From Weeksellaceae bacterium TAE3-ERU29 (lineage in GTDB: Bacteria > Bacteroidota > Bacteroidia > Flavobacteriales > Weeksellaceae): 64,000 nt of DNA. The notes beneath the pieces are model-generated. The model saw nothing but the letters and a program-made list of their open reading frames with translations. It ran no database searches and was not told the DNA's origin. Position numbers and translations under genes: made by a program. Positions 27,523-38,713 of the stretch are shown here, piece by piece; the stretch's first letter is position 1, and every line of letters begins with the position of its first letter. The DNA lies in NCBI GenBank assembly GCA_019218445.1, contig JAHUUM010000004.1, positions 88,467-152,466 on the forward strand, given 5' to 3'.

Positions 27523-28887
27523 ATGGCAGTTCATTTTTCATATCAAAAAAAGAATTTTTTCCGTTGGATTTCTATCGGAAGTATTTTTTGTTTACTGATT
27601 TTTCAATTTTACGCCTTATATTCTACCTATCAAGGAATTTCAGATATTATAAACCGCTCTATTGATGAGGCTTTTACACAAAGTGTTAAAGGGTATAGAA
27701 GTATTGCCATGCAAAAGTTTGATGAGTCTATTGAGTTAATAATCAATGATGAAGAAAATAAAGACCCAAAAGAGGATTTTTCAAATAAAGAAAAATTGAA
27801 TTATAAAGGAAAAGATATTCTGATTGACGATGTGATGTATAAGGCAATGGGGCTTATCATTTCAAAAGATACTATCAATACTTTTCAGTTAGACAGTTTA
27901 TTTTCGGCTCAGTTAGAAACCCGAAAATTGGATATTCCTTTTGAAATTGTAATTTATGAAAGTAAAAAAGATAGCTTTTTTGTTCCAAATGATAAAACTT
28001 ATTCTACTCCATTAAAAGAATTAGATATTCGACGAAACGTACAGGCTTTTTATGAAAATCCTATGCATTTAATCTTTCAAAAAATGTGGGGTTTCCTTGT
28101 CTTTTCAATAATTTTGATAGGGTTAATTATTTTTGCTTTGGTATATCAATTGCGAATAATTACTCGTCAGAAAAAGATAGAAAAAGTACGTCAAGATTTT
28201 GTGGACAGTATGACGCACGAGTTAAAACACCCATTACAAGGTGCGTTGTCTTTATCGGAAATTTTAGAAAACCCGAGCCTTGGCGATAACCCTGAATTAC
28301 GAAAAAGTGTCATTCTGAAAATCAAACAAAATTTATACAATCTCAATCAATCATTGGAGTCCATTTTGGAAAAATCATATTCCGAAAATCTACAACATTC
28401 AGCACATTGGGAAAGGGGAAATATTATAATAATAATTGAAGAAATCCTTGCAAATTTTGTATTGACAAGCTCTAAAAAAATCCATTTTTCAACAAATTTT
28501 GAAGTTTCTCAACCTCTTTTTTATTTTGATAAAACTCATTTGCCCAACGCAATAAAAAACTTAATTGACAACGCGATAAAATATTCATCACAAGATGTTT
28601 ATATTGAAATTTCGGTAAAAGAAGAAAATCAAAATTTATGGATTTCGGTACGGGATAAAGGCATAGGTATTCGTCCTGAAAATTTGAAATCTATTTTTGA
28701 AAAATTTTACCGAGTAGAAAATAAAAAGTATGGTTTTGGACTTGGTTTGAGTTATGTGAAATGGGTTGCAGAGTTACATCAAGGCTCTGTAAATGTGGAA
28801 AGTATGTATGGAAAAGGAAGTGTTTTTACACTTTGTATTCCGTTAATGGAAAATCCTTTAAAAGATGAAAAGAATACTAATAGTTGA
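27523..28887 (+). CDS. Two-component sensor histidine kinase
   Basis: A 454-residue inner-membrane kinase. Two membrane helices (about 15-37 and 188-208) flank a periplasmic sensor region of about 150 residues. The H-box FVDSMTHELKHPLQ carries His232; the N-box LIDNAIKYS, the G1 box VRDKGIGIRPEN and the G2 box KKYGFGLGLSYVKWV are intact. I begin at ATG 27523 because the longer frame starts inside the promoter. The 3' end overlaps the response regulator by 23 bases. The pair resembles RprX/RprY-type systems of Bacteroidota; the signal is unknown. Confidence 0.92.
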   Translation: MAVHFSYQKKNFFRWISIGSIFCLLIFQFYALYSTYQGISDIINRSIDEAFTQSVKGYRSIAMQKFDESIELIINDEENKDPKEDFSNKEKLNYKGKDILIDDVMYKAMGLIISKDTINTFQLDSLFSAQLETRKLDIPFEIVIYESKKDSFFVPNDKTYSTPLKELDIRRNVQAFYENPMHLIFQKMWGFLVFSIILIGLIIFALVYQLRIITRQKKIEKVRQDFVDSMTHELKHPLQGALSLSEILENPSLGDNPELRKSVILKIKQNLYNLNQSLESILEKSYSENLQHSAHWERGNIIIIIEEILANFVLTSSKKIHFSTNFEVSQPLFYFDKTHLPNAIKNLIDNAIKYSSQDVYIEISVKEENQNLWISVRDKGIGIRPENLKSIFEKFYRVENKKYGFGLGLSYVKWVAELHQGSVNVESMYGKGSVFTLCIPLMENPLKDEKNTNS

Positions 28888-29524
28888 GAATAATCAAGAT
28901 TTTGCATACGCCATTCAGTGGCATTTTCAGCAAAAAGGATTTCAAGTGGAAAGCATTTCTTCGGGAGAAAAAGCAATTGAATTATATCAAAATTGTCTTT
29001 TTGATGTAATCTTACTGGACATCAACTTAGACGGAGAAATTGACGGAAAAGAAGTGGCGAGATTTATCCGAAATATAGATAAACAAATACCGATTATTTT
29101 CATGAGCGGGGAAAGTAAATCGCCAAAAGATGTGGTAGAAGGTTTTGAGATTGGGTGTAATTTCTTTCTTAAAAAACCTGTTAGTATTGAGGAAATAGAA
29201 GTACATATCAATGCTTTACAAAAGACCAAATCGAAATCTGTTTATGAATTTAAACAATGTATATTCAATGCTGATGAGCAAATCCTTATTGCTAATGGGA
29301 ATAACGAAAATTTATCTGAAAAAGAAACTCAAGTTTTACGTTATTTAGCTGAGAATTTTTTCAAAATAGTACCATTAGCTGATATTTCCGAAGAAGTTTG
29401 GGACGATGCGTTTATGGAGGAATCTCTGCGGAATATTATTAGTTCCTTACGCAAGAAAATCAACGATAAAGGTCTGAAAATTACAACCATAAAAAGCAAA
29501 GGCTATCGTTTGGAATATTTATAA
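28865..29524 (+). CDS. Response regulator, OmpR-type winged helix
   Basis: A 219-residue protein with an N-terminal receiver domain (phosphoacceptor Asp52 in DVILLDINLDG, acidic pocket near residue 11, Lys in FLKKPVS) and a C-terminal winged helix-turn-helix (about 125-219, ending GLKITTIKSKGYRLEYL). It is coupled to the overlapping kinase gene. The inverted repeat upstream of the kinase is a candidate binding site for autoregulation. Confidence 0.93.
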   Translation: MKRILIVENNQDFAYAIQWHFQQKGFQVESISSGEKAIELYQNCLFDVILLDINLDGEIDGKEVARFIRNIDKQIPIIFMSGESKSPKDVVEGFEIGCNFFLKKPVSIEEIEVHINALQKTKSKSVYEFKQCIFNADEQILIANGNNENLSEKETQVLRYLAENFFKIVPLADISEEVWDDAFMEESLRNIISSLRKKINDKGLKITTIKSKGYRLEYL

Positions 29525-29530
29525 AATAAA

Positions 29531-29558
29531 AAAAACCCCAACTTAAAGTTGAGGTTTT
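29531..29558. terminator. Bidirectional terminator between the response regulator and tRNA-Phe
   Basis: AAAACCCCAACTT followed by AAAGTTGAGGTTTT: stem CAACTT/AAGTTG extended by CC/GG and A/T pairs. Confidence 0.75.
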
Positions 29559-29563
29559 CGCGG

Positions 29564-29636
29564 TGGTGCCTCCAGGAATCGAACCAGGGACACAAGGATT
29601 TTCAGTCCTTTGCTCTACCAACTGAGCTAAGGCACC
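29564..29636 (-). tRNA. tRNA-Phe (anticodon GAA)
   Basis: A 73-base cloverleaf: acceptor GGTGCCT/AGGCACC, D-arm AGCTCAGTTGGTAGAGC, anticodon loop CTGAAAA with GAA, and T-arm CTGGTTCGATTCCTGG-type loop. The discriminator base is A and is followed by CCG, so the terminal CCA is not fully encoded. Confidence 0.97.
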
Positions 29637-29651
29637 GCTCTAATTGGATTG

Positions 29652-29659
29652 CAAATATA
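29652..29659 (-). promoter_or_regulatory. Promoter of tRNA-Phe
   Basis: The minus strand reads TATATTTG (-7) with TTTG at 29682-29679 (-33), spaced exactly 19 bases: the best consensus promoter in the window. Confidence 0.75.
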
Positions 29660-29820
29660 AACACTTTTTTATTTCTCACAAAAAAATCCTTTATTATTTT
29701 TCTGTTTAATAAGTCAATCACATACTAAGTTAATCAAAAAGAGGAATTTAAAATTCAATAAAAATAAAAAATAATTAATGCTCTCTGCATTATATAACAC
29801 ATAGATTCAAATCTTTTTAG

Positions 29821-29828
29821 TACTTTTG
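29821..29828 (+). promoter_or_regulatory. -7 promoter box of lepA
   Basis: TACTTTTG matches TAnnTTTG, 20 bases before the ATG. Confidence 0.55.
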
Positions 29829-29848
29829 CAAATCTACTTAGAAGATTT

Positions 29849-31645
29849 ATGAAGAACATACGAAATTTCTGTATAATAGCCCATATAGACCACGGTAAGA
29901 GCACCTTGGCAGACCGACTTTTATCTCACACTCAATCCGTAACGGAAAGAGAAATGCAAGACCAATTATTAGATGATATGGACTTGGAGAGAGAAAGAGG
30001 TATTACAATAAAATCTCATGCCATTCAAATGGAATATGAATATAAGGGAGAAACTTATGTTTTAAACCTTATAGATACTCCCGGTCACGTGGATTTCTCT
30101 TATGAGGTTTCTCGTTCTATCGCAGCTTGTGAAGGGGCTTTACTTATTGTAGATGCAGCACAAAGTATTCAGGCACAAACTATTTCTAATCTTTATTTGG
30201 CTTTAGACAATGATTTAGAAATTATTCCGGTTTTAAACAAAATTGATTTACCAAGTGCCAACCCGGAAGAAGTTTCAGATGATATTATAAATCTTTTAGG
30301 TTGCAACAAAGAAGATATTATAAGAGCCAGCGGAAAAACAGGTGAAGGGGTAGAAGATATTTTAACAGCGATAATAGAACGTGTTCCACCTCCGGTAGGT
30401 GACCCAAATGCTCCATTACAAGCCTTAATTTTTGATTCAGTCTATAATCCATTTAGAGGGGTAGAAGCCTTTTTTAAAGTAGTGAATGGGGAAATTCATG
30501 AGCGAGAGGCGGTTAAGTTTATGCAAACCGGTAAAAAATATGAGGCTGATGAAATTGGCACTTTAAAACTAAAACAACAACCTAAAAAGGTTATAAAAAC
30601 AGGAGATGTAGGTTATATAATTTCAGGAATTAAAACTGCTGTCGATGTAAAAGTAGGAGATACTATCACCTCAATAGAAAATCCGGCCGATAAACCTATT
30701 GGTGGATTTGAGGAAGTAAAACCTATGGTATTCGCAGGAATTTATCCTGTGGATACAGAGGATTACGAAGAACTTACTTACTCTCTGGAAAAATTACAAT
30801 TAAATGATGCGTCTTTAACTTATCAAAAAGAGAGTTCTGCTGCATTAGGGTTTGGTTTCCGCTGTGGTTTCTTAGGAATGTTACACTTAGAAATTATTCA
30901 GGAAAGGTTAGAGCGAGAATTTGATATGACGGTAATTACTACTGTACCCAACGTATCATACCATGCTTATACTGTAAAAAATCCTAACGATTTAATTCTG
31001 GTAAACAATCCGTCTGATTTGCCTGATCCTTCTGGATTAGACCGAATAGAAGAACCTTATATTAAAGCTTCAATTATTACAAAATCTGACTTTGTAGGAT
31101 CGGTAATGACACTTTGTATAGATAAACGAGGAGAAATTGTAAATCAAACTTATCTTACTTCTGACAGAGTAGAATTAACTTTCCACATGCCTTTAGCTGA
31201 AGTCGTGTTTGATTTTTATGATAGATTAAAAACTATTTCTAAAGGATATGCTTCATTTGATTATTCTCCTATTGGTATGCGTCCGTCTGATTTAGTTCGT
31301 TTAGATGTTTTAATTAATGGAGAACCTGTGGATGCTCTTTCAGCTTTAGTTCACAGAGATAATTCTTACAATATCGGTAAGAAAATGTGTAGTAAATTAA
31401 GAGAGTTAATTCCTCGCCAAATGTTCGATATTCCGATACAAGCGGCTATCGGAGCTAAAATTATTGCCAGAGAAACAATTAAAGCTTTAAGAAAAGATGT
31501 GACTGCAAAATGTTACGGAGGTGATATTTCTCGTAAGAGAAAACTATTAGAAAAACAGAAAAAAGGTAAAAAACGAATGCGACAAGTTGGACGTGTAGAA
31601 GTTCCGCAAAGTGCATTTATGGCTGTTTTAAAATTAAATGACTAA
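29849..31645 (+). CDS. lepA: Elongation factor 4 (LepA)
   Basis: A 598-residue ribosomal GTPase. G1 AHIDHGKST (about 10-18), the switch I/G2 region [11 protein letters not shown]3 [11 protein letters not shown] and G4 NKIDLP are present. The LepA-specific C-terminal domain is complete (about 480-598, with [20 protein letters not shown]). It back-translocates or rescues stalled ribosomes. Length is normal. Confidence 0.98.
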   Translation: MKNIRNFCIIAHIDHGKSTLADRLLSHTQSVTEREMQDQLLDDMDLERERGITIKSHAIQMEYEYKGETYVLNLIDTPGHVDFSYEVSRSIAACEGALLIVDAAQSIQAQTISNLYLALDNDLEIIPVLNKIDLPSANPEEVSDDIINLLGCNKEDIIRASGKTGEGVEDILTAIIERVPPPVGDPNAPLQALIFDSVYNPFRGVEAFFKVVNGEIHEREAVKFMQTGKKYEADEIGTLKLKQQPKKVIKTGDVGYIISGIKTAVDVKVGDTITSIENPADKPIGGFEEVKPMVFAGIYPVDTEDYEELTYSLEKLQLNDASLTYQKESSAALGFGFRCGFLGMLHLEIIQERLEREFDMTVITTVPNVSYHAYTVKNPNDLILVNNPSDLPDPSGLDRIEEPYIKASIITKSDFVGSVMTLCIDKRGEIVNQTYLTSDRVELTFHMPLAEVVFDFYDRLKTISKGYASFDYSPIGMRPSDLVRLDVLINGEPVDALSALVHRDNSYNIGKKMCSKLRELIPRQMFDIPIQAAIGAKIIARETIKALRKDVTAKCYGGDISRKRKLLEKQKKGKKRMRQVGRVEVPQSAFMAVLKLND

Positions 31646-31650
31646 AAATA

Positions 31651-31684
31651 AAAATCCCTAATTTCGGAATTAGGGATTTTTTAT
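31651..31684. terminator. Bidirectional terminator between lepA and der
   Basis: AAATCCCTAATT, a short loop, AATTAGGGATTT and T-run. Both flanking genes converge on it. Confidence 0.85.
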
Positions 31685-31707
31685 ATGTTTTAAATTCTAA
31701 ATTGAAT

Positions 31708-33018
31708 TTATTTTTGTCTGAAATAAATTTGAATCGGTACACCTGAAAAATCAAAATGTTTTCTAATCTGATTTTCAACAAACCTTTTATAAGGCTCTTT
31801 TACATATTGTGGTAAATTAGTAAAAAGAGCAAACTGAGGTGTTCTTGTAGGCAACTGAGTAATATATTTTATTTTGATATATTTTCCTTTAATTGCCGGT
31901 GGTGGAGTTGTTTTTACGATTGGTAAAATAATATCATTTAATTTACTTGTTTTCACTCTCTTAGACCTATTTTCACACACTTGAATTGCAGTTTCTACCG
32001 CTTTATGAATTCTTTGTTTGGTTAAAGCAGAAATAAATAATACAGGAACATCTGTAAATGGCTCTATTCTTTTTTTGATAGCAGCCTCCATTCCTTTCAT
32101 TGTATTAGTTTCCTTTTCTATTGTATCCCATTTATTTACCAAGATCACAATTCCTCGTCTATTCTTCTGTGCTAAATTAAATATTTTCATGTCTTGCGAC
32201 TCAATACCACGTTCAGCATCAATCATTAATATAACAACATCACTATCTTCTATCGCTCTTATAGAACGCATCACAGAATAAAACTCCAAGTCTTCTTCTA
32301 CTTTGCTTTTCTTTCTTATTCCTGCAGTATCTACCAAAACAAACTCCTTCCCGAATTTAGAATATAAAGTTTCTATGGAATCTCTTGTAGTCCCCGCAAC
32401 ATCGGTAACTATATTTCTTTCTTCTCCTAATAAAGCATTAGTAAAAGTAGATTTCCCTACATTAGGTCTTCCTACTATTGTTATTTTTGGTAAACCTTCA
32501 AATGGATCTTCATGCTCTTCTTCAGGCAATGCTTTAATAACATCGTCTAATAAATCACCTGTTCCTCCTCCGCTGGTTGCTGAAATTGTGTAATATTTTT
32601 CAAATCCTAATTCGTAGAACTCTACCGCATCCAAAATATTTTTATTGCTATCCACTTTATTAACCGCTAAAAAAATCGGCTTTTCAGTCTTCTGTTGTAA
32701 AAGAAGTGCTACACGCTTATCCATATCGGTAACCCCTATTTGGTTATCTACTACGAATATAATTACACTTGCTTCATCTATTGCTAATTCTACTTGTTTT
32801 CTGATTTCTCCTTCAAAAATATCATCAGAGCCTTCTATATATCCTCCGGTATCAATCACTGTAAACTCTTTCCCGTTCCAATCAGACTTTCCGTAATGTC
32901 TATCTCTGGTTACACCTGAAACACTATCTACAATCGCTTCTCTACGTTGTAGTAATCTGTTAAACAATGTTGATTTCCCTACATTGGGTCTCCCTACTAT
33001 TGCAACAATATTTGCCAT
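31708..33018 (-). CDS. der: Ribosome biogenesis GTPase Der (EngA)
   Basis: A 436-residue protein with two tandem GTPase domains: G1 motifs [11 protein letters not shown] near residue 8 and [12 protein letters not shown] near residue 183, each with DTxG switch motifs, then a C-terminal KH-like domain. Der is needed for 50S subunit assembly. I start at ATG 33018 ([12 protein letters not shown]); the TTG two codons upstream is not needed. A TAnnTTTG box lies 14 bases upstream. Confidence 0.96.
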   Translation of the reverse strand: MANIVAIVGRPNVGKSTLFNRLLQRREAIVDSVSGVTRDRHYGKSDWNGKEFTVIDTGGYIEGSDDIFEGEIRKQVELAIDEASVIIFVVDNQIGVTDMDKRVALLLQQKTEKPIFLAVNKVDSNKNILDAVEFYELGFEKYYTISATSGGGTGDLLDDVIKALPEEEHEDPFEGLPKITIVGRPNVGKSTFTNALLGEERNIVTDVAGTTRDSIETLYSKFGKEFVLVDTAGIRKKSKVEEDLEFYSVMRSIRAIEDSDVVILMIDAERGIESQDMKIFNLAQKNRRGIVILVNKWDTIEKETNTMKGMEAAIKKRIEPFTDVPVLFISALTKQRIHKAVETAIQVCENRSKRVKTSKLNDIILPIVKTTPPPAIKGKYIKIKYITQLPTRTPQFALFTNLPQYVKEPYKRFVENQIRKHFDFSGVPIQIYFRQK

Positions 33019-33031
33019 ACTCAAATTTTTG

Positions 33032-33039
33032 CAAAGATA
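33032..33039 (-). promoter_or_regulatory. -7 promoter box of der
   Basis: The minus strand reads TATCTTTG, matching TAnnTTTG. Confidence 0.55.
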
Positions 33040-33090
33040 GGTATTTTATTGGTTTTCTAAGACTTTGATTTTTTTGAATAGATTAATCGT

Positions 33091-33990
33091 CTATTCATTT
33101 CTATTATCTACTCCCCAAAAGAGTTTTTTTCTCAGTGTTTCTAAATAGCTGTTATTTTTAAGCTCTACAATATTTATACAGAATTTTGCTCGTTTTACCT
33201 CTACCTCTACCTCTGTACTTAACGAAACTAAGCGAGAATCTAAAGATAATGAATATTGAGGAACTCGGCTTTTTACAATTAGCTTTAAATTATCTTTATC
33301 AGGAATTACTATCGGTCTTACATTTAAGTTATGTGGTGCAATTGGAGTAACTACAAAATTTCTGTTCTCCGGTGAAATAATCGGCCCGTTACAACTTAAC
33401 GAATATCCGGTAGACCCCGTAGGTGTAGCTACAATCAGTCCATCCGCCCAAAAAGAATTTAATAATTCTCCATTTATATAAGCATCTACCGTAATCATAC
33501 TTGTTGTTTCTTTCCGCATGATACTGAGCTCATTTAAAGCAAACGGACAAATAACTTCTACTGCTTTAGATGTTTTTACTTCTAAAAGAGAACGCTCGCT
33601 TATATTATAGTCTTTTTTTAAAATCGCCTCTAAATTAGGTATTAATTCTTTCTTATTTATTGTAGCTAAATAACCTAATCTTCCCGTATTTACACCCACT
33701 ATCGGCACTCCGGAATCTCGAACATAAGTAACCGCAGACAAGATTGTCCCATCCCCACCAAATGTGAAAAAATAGTCTAAATCTTTCCATAAGTTATTAT
33801 ACCCCGTAAAAACTTCTATTTTTTCTAAAAAAGGAAAACCTTCTATATTTTTAAGTAATTTATAAAAGCTTTCTTCTATTTGAACAGCTATATTTTTAGA
33901 TTGAATTATTTTAAAAAATTCAGGGATTATATCCTCCAAAGAGGTAGAGGTTGTCTTTTTTCCGTATAATGCTATCTTAAAATCAGACAT
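33091..33990 (-). CDS. nadK: NAD kinase
   Basis: A 299-residue enzyme that makes NADP from NAD. The GGDGTIL motif lies at about 79-85, followed by GVNTGRLGYLA and the C-terminal GSTGYSLSCNGP motif near residue 195. Its start overlaps the CBS-domain gene by 8 bases, so the two are co-translated. The uppS and bamA genes that often follow nadK in this phylum are absent here. Confidence 0.95.
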   Translation of the reverse strand: MSDFKIALYGKKTTSTSLEDIIPEFFKIIQSKNIAVQIEESFYKLLKNIEGFPFLEKIEVFTGYNNLWKDLDYFFTFGGDGTILSAVTYVRDSGVPIVGVNTGRLGYLATINKKELIPNLEAILKKDYNISERSLLEVKTSKAVEVICPFALNELSIMRKETTSMITVDAYINGELLNSFWADGLIVATPTGSTGYSLSCNGPIISPENRNFVVTPIAPHNLNVRPIVIPDKDNLKLIVKSRVPQYSLSLDSRLVSLSTEVEVEVKRAKFCINIVELKNNSYLETLRKKLFWGVDNRNE

Positions 33991-34639
33991 CTATAAACTT
34001 CATTAATTGTTGAAATCTATCTTTCATTAAATCTTCCCTATCACCTAATTGTGATTGGTAAACAATTACATAGCCATATCTTTCGTAAGCCTCTATCACA
34101 GAATCTATACTCTCTGCATTTAGTTTTATTGTAACTTCTATACTATCTCCAATGTGTTTTGAAATAAAAGCTCCGTAAACTCTGGCATTATTAGATTCTG
34201 CAATCTGAGTAATTTCGCTCATATTATAATTTATTTGAGAAACTCTGATTGTAATAAGAGCCGCAGACTCCACAATTAAAGGGAATTTACTCATTAAATT
34301 AAAAATATCGTCTAAAAGAATATAGCCGGAATAAGCTCCATTATCTGACAGAATAGGTATTACATTACTTTGATTTGTTTGAAAGAAATTAATCGCTTCA
34401 AAAATATTAATGTGTTCCTGAGTATAAAAATTATCAAATCTATCAATTAAAGTTTCAATTTTTGTTTCAGGTTTGGCTTCTAAAATCTCATAAAAATTTA
34501 AGTTACCCTTCCATATTCCATCCTGAACAATGATGACGTGAGTTAAACTAAACTCCTCCGCTATTCTAAGAGCCTCAGAAACGGTATCCTCAAGTGTCAG
34601 CGTTTCTATGTCATTAAAAATATAAGACTTTATTAGCAT
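33983..34639 (-). CDS. CBS-domain protein upstream of nadK
   Basis: A 218-residue cytosolic protein with a CBS pair (about 1-125: TLEDTVSEALRIAEEF and NVIPILSDNGAYSGYILLDDIF) and a C-terminal ACT-like part (about 130-200, ITIRVSQINYNMSEITQI). CBS pairs bind adenine nucleotides, so with the overlapping NAD kinase this could sense nucleotides. That link is inference. No strong promoter box was found upstream. Confidence 0.82.
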   Translation of the reverse strand: MLIKSYIFNDIETLTLEDTVSEALRIAEEFSLTHVIIVQDGIWKGNLNFYEILEAKPETKIETLIDRFDNFYTQEHINIFEAINFFQTNQSNVIPILSDNGAYSGYILLDDIFNLMSKFPLIVESAALITIRVSQINYNMSEITQIAESNNARVYGAFISKHIGDSIEVTIKLNAESIDSVIEAYERYGYVIVYQSQLGDREDLMKDRFQQLMKFIDV

Positions 34640-34737
34640 TGTTGAAATTTGTGGCTAATATAGCAATTTTAGTTGGTTTACGAGTTTTATTGCTTCTGTT
34701 TAAGTTTTTATTGACTTAATTAGACATAAATTAATAA

Positions 34738-34768
34738 AAAATGGTTAGTGAAAAACCAACCATTTTTT
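34738..34768 (-). terminator. Terminator after gyrB
   Basis: AAAATGGTT and AACCATTTT flank an 11-base loop with a T-run on the minus-strand side, 11 bases past the gyrB stop. Confidence 0.75.
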
Positions 34769-34778
34769 ATTATACTTT

Positions 34779-36743
<1,965 letters not shown>

Positions 36744-36758
36744 TCAATTCTGATTTAA

Positions 36759-36766
36759 CAAAGATA
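36759..36766 (-). promoter_or_regulatory. -7 promoter box of gyrB
   Basis: The minus strand reads TATCTTTG, matching TAnnTTTG, 30 bases upstream of the ATG. Confidence 0.55.
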
Positions 36767-36864
36767 CAAAAAATATAAGTTATATTTTATTTTGATATCA
36801 ATTAATCTATTTTTATAAAAACAAGTTCTATTCAATAAATAAAAACCTGATTATCAACAAAAAA

Positions 36865-36890
36865 AAGAGAGCTCAATTTTAAGCCCTCTT
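36865..36890 (-). terminator. Terminator after the DUF805 gene
   Basis: AAGAGAGCT ... AGCCCTCTT forms a stem with one mismatch and has a T-rich stretch on the minus-strand side. Confidence 0.65.
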
Positions 36891-36910
36891 CTTAAATTTT
36901 AGCTATAATT

Positions 36911-37306
36911 TTAAATAATGGCTTCTACTCCTTTCGGATTAGGTCCATATTCGTTTTCTCCCGGCTGACTATCTGTGGCTAAAAGTACTAATAACCAAAT
37001 TGCTCCAATAAGTGGAATAAAGCCTATAAAAAACCATCCACCACTTTTTCCTATGTCATGTAATCTACGAACAAGCACTGCAATAGCAGGAATAAAAGTA
37101 GCTAATCCATAAAGCCCATATAAGGAATAAAAGAGTATAGCAAGCGATGCTCCTCCTTCACCTCCAATGCCAGCAGCTATTCCAACTAAAGCCATTAATA
37201 CGACTGAAATAATTGCATTAATCAGAGCAAACATCCAATACTCTTGTCTTCTTGCTCTTCCATTAAAATCTGCATACTGTTTAAGTACTTTTAAATACCA
37301 ATTCAT
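36911..37306 (-). CDS. DUF805 family membrane protein
   Basis: A 131-residue inner-membrane protein with about four helices. Family features are the N-terminal FNGRARRQEYWMFALIN (about 14-30), VRRLHDIGKSGGWFF (about 83-97) and a C-terminal GPNPKG. DUF805 proteins are common and uncharacterised. It stands alone, with a terminator downstream and repeat copy B upstream. Confidence 0.9.
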   Translation of the reverse strand: MNWYLKVLKQYADFNGRARRQEYWMFALINAIISVVLMALVGIAAGIGGEGGASLAILFYSLYGLYGLATFIPAIAVLVRRLHDIGKSGGWFFIGFIPLIGAIWLLVLLATDSQPGENEYGPNPKGVEAII

Positions 37307-37421
37307 AAATTTCTTTTTTGTTTTGGCTAATTTAAAAACATTTCAAATAATATAAAAATAATTTTATGTAATTCTTAACTTAAAAAACTAAACTCATCAT
37401 AAATATTTATGAATGTATTCC

Positions 37422-37528
37422 AATACTCATAAATCTTTCCAAGATTTTAATATTTGAAAACTGTGGGATATATGAGCAAAAATCAATAAAAAAAGCCGTT
37501 TCAATGAGTTTTGAGGCGGCTTCTTTTT
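37422..37528. repeat. Dispersed repeat copy B with terminator hairpin
   Basis: AATACTCATAA (37422-37432), TTAATATTTGAA (from about 37447), TATGAGCAAAAATCA (37471-37485) and the hairpin GCCGTTTCA ... TGAGGCGGC (37495-37520) with T-run. The blocks are in the same order as in copies A and C. It begins 14 bases past the osmC-type gene stop on the minus strand. Confidence 0.8.
37495..37528 (-). terminator. Terminator of the OsmC-family gene, in repeat copy B
   Basis: A nine-pair stem with an A-run on its plus-strand 5' side, equal to a T-run for the minus-strand transcript. Confidence 0.75.
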
Positions 37529-37541
37529 ATTAAAATTTAAA

Positions 37542-37940
37542 TTATTCGTTATCAATAATTACAGCCACAGGGCTTTGAATTATCTTAGAAACAGGACATT
37601 TTTTACTTATTTCATAAAGCTTTTTTAATTGCTCTTGAGACAAAGTATCTTCTTTTCCAAATGATATTCTTTTATGAATCTCCATTTGATGATGCTCACT
37701 TTCTTCCTGAAAAACCTCTACTTTTATCTCTCCCGTATCCCATTCCTTCTTATTGGCATACATCCTCAAAGTCAAAGCTATACATCCTGCCAATGACCCT
37801 AATAAATTCTCTACAGGATTAGGTCCGGCATTAGTTCCTCCCGCATCTTGTGGCTCGTCTAAAACAGAAACAAATCCTCTTACTCTAATCTCGCCTTTAT
37901 ACCCTTCTTCCGGTAAATAAAATTCCACTTTATTTTTCAT
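37542..37940 (-). CDS. OsmC/Ohr-family peroxide-reducing protein
   Basis: A 132-residue protein. The two redox cysteines expected of the family are present: LLGSLAGCIALTLRMYANKK (about residue 53) and ISKKCPVSKIIQSPV (about residue 114). OsmC-type proteins reduce organic hydroperoxides. It lies 10 bases downstream of the ecotin gene and probably shares its transcript. Confidence 0.88.
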   Translation of the reverse strand: MKNKVEFYLPEEGYKGEIRVRGFVSVLDEPQDAGGTNAGPNPVENLLGSLAGCIALTLRMYANKKEWDTGEIKVEVFQEESEHHQMEIHKRISFGKEDTLSQEQLKKLYEISKKCPVSKIIQSPVAVIIDNE

Positions 37941-37950
37941 AATATATATT

Positions 37951-38532
37951 TTATTTTGAGCTCCAAGTTTTCACTCTTATTTCATACCCTTTAGGAGCAT
38001 ATATAACTAATGGTAATTGACTATTATAAGGTATTAATTTTGGCTCTGATTTCACAAACTCTTCATGAGTTGTATTATCAGGACAAAGCATTCGTGTTGC
38101 TCCTACTCCTCCATTTGTTTCAAAAGTATAATAAGGATAACCGTAACCTTCTAAATCATGCACTTTTAATTCTCCATTCAGAAAATGCTGATTACAATCC
38201 ACCCTCATCACTTTTCCCGGGATAATCTCTATCTTCTTACTACTTTCAGCTTCTCTATTTTGAAGTGGGGTGAGCCAAATTACCCATCTCTCCTGACCTT
38301 CTTTAGCCGGAGGATAGACATCTAAAATTGATTTTGACGGTATAGATGTTTCTGTTGCTATTGGTTCTGTTTCCACAATCACATTTCCTTTATTATATTC
38401 TACATTAGTAACTGTATGATACCGTTTCTGTGCATCTTTTTCTAACTCTAAACGGGCTGCTCTTTGTGTAGAGTTACAAGAAAACATTGAACTTAATATT
38501 ACACATCCTAAAATTAAATTAATCTTCTTCAT
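37951..38532 (-). CDS. Ecotin-family serine protease inhibitor, lipid-anchored
   Basis: A 193-residue protein with a lipoprotein signal (MFSC, Cys19), a linker of about 45 residues and a full ecotin domain (about 67-193): PPAKEGQERWVIWLTP, VDCNQHFLNGELK, LEGYGYPYYTFE, MLCPD, YNSQLPLVIYAPKGYE and VKTW. The disulfide pair (Cys113, Cys150) is kept. The reactive loop reads GATRMLCP, so the P1 residue is Arg147 where E. coli ecotin has Met84; Arg favours trypsin-like proteases. Ecotin protects bacteria from host proteases. E. coli ecotin is soluble in the periplasm; here it should be membrane-anchored. Confidence 0.88.
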   Translation of the reverse strand: MKKINLILGCVILSSMFSCNSTQRAARLELEKDAQKRYHTVTNVEYNKGNVIVETEPIATETSIPSKSILDVYPPAKEGQERWVIWLTPLQNREAESSKKIEIIPGKVMRVDCNQHFLNGELKVHDLEGYGYPYYTFETNGGVGATRMLCPDNTTHEEFVKSEPKLIPYNSQLPLVIYAPKGYEIRVKTWSSK

Positions 38533-38661
38533 AAGTTAACTATTTACTCAACAATAAGCTAATTTTATGCCATATTGATTAATCTACCTAATGCTAAGTT
38601 AATATTTTCTATATTATTAATTATACATATAAAACCAAATAATTTTACCATTAAATATAAA

Positions 38662-38693
38662 AAATCGCCACTTTAAGTTTAAAGTGACGATTT
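38662..38693 (-). terminator. Terminator after aconitase
   Basis: AAATCG, one mismatch, CACTTTAA, short loop, TTAAAGTG, one mismatch, CGATTT: a long stem 20 bases past the stop. Confidence 0.85.
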
Positions 38694-38713
38694 AAACATC
38701 AAAATATTAATTT

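Noticed and set aside
29564..29636. tRNA-Phe as an attachment site for an integrated element
   Set aside because: No integrase, no partial tRNA duplicate and no phage genes lie nearby.
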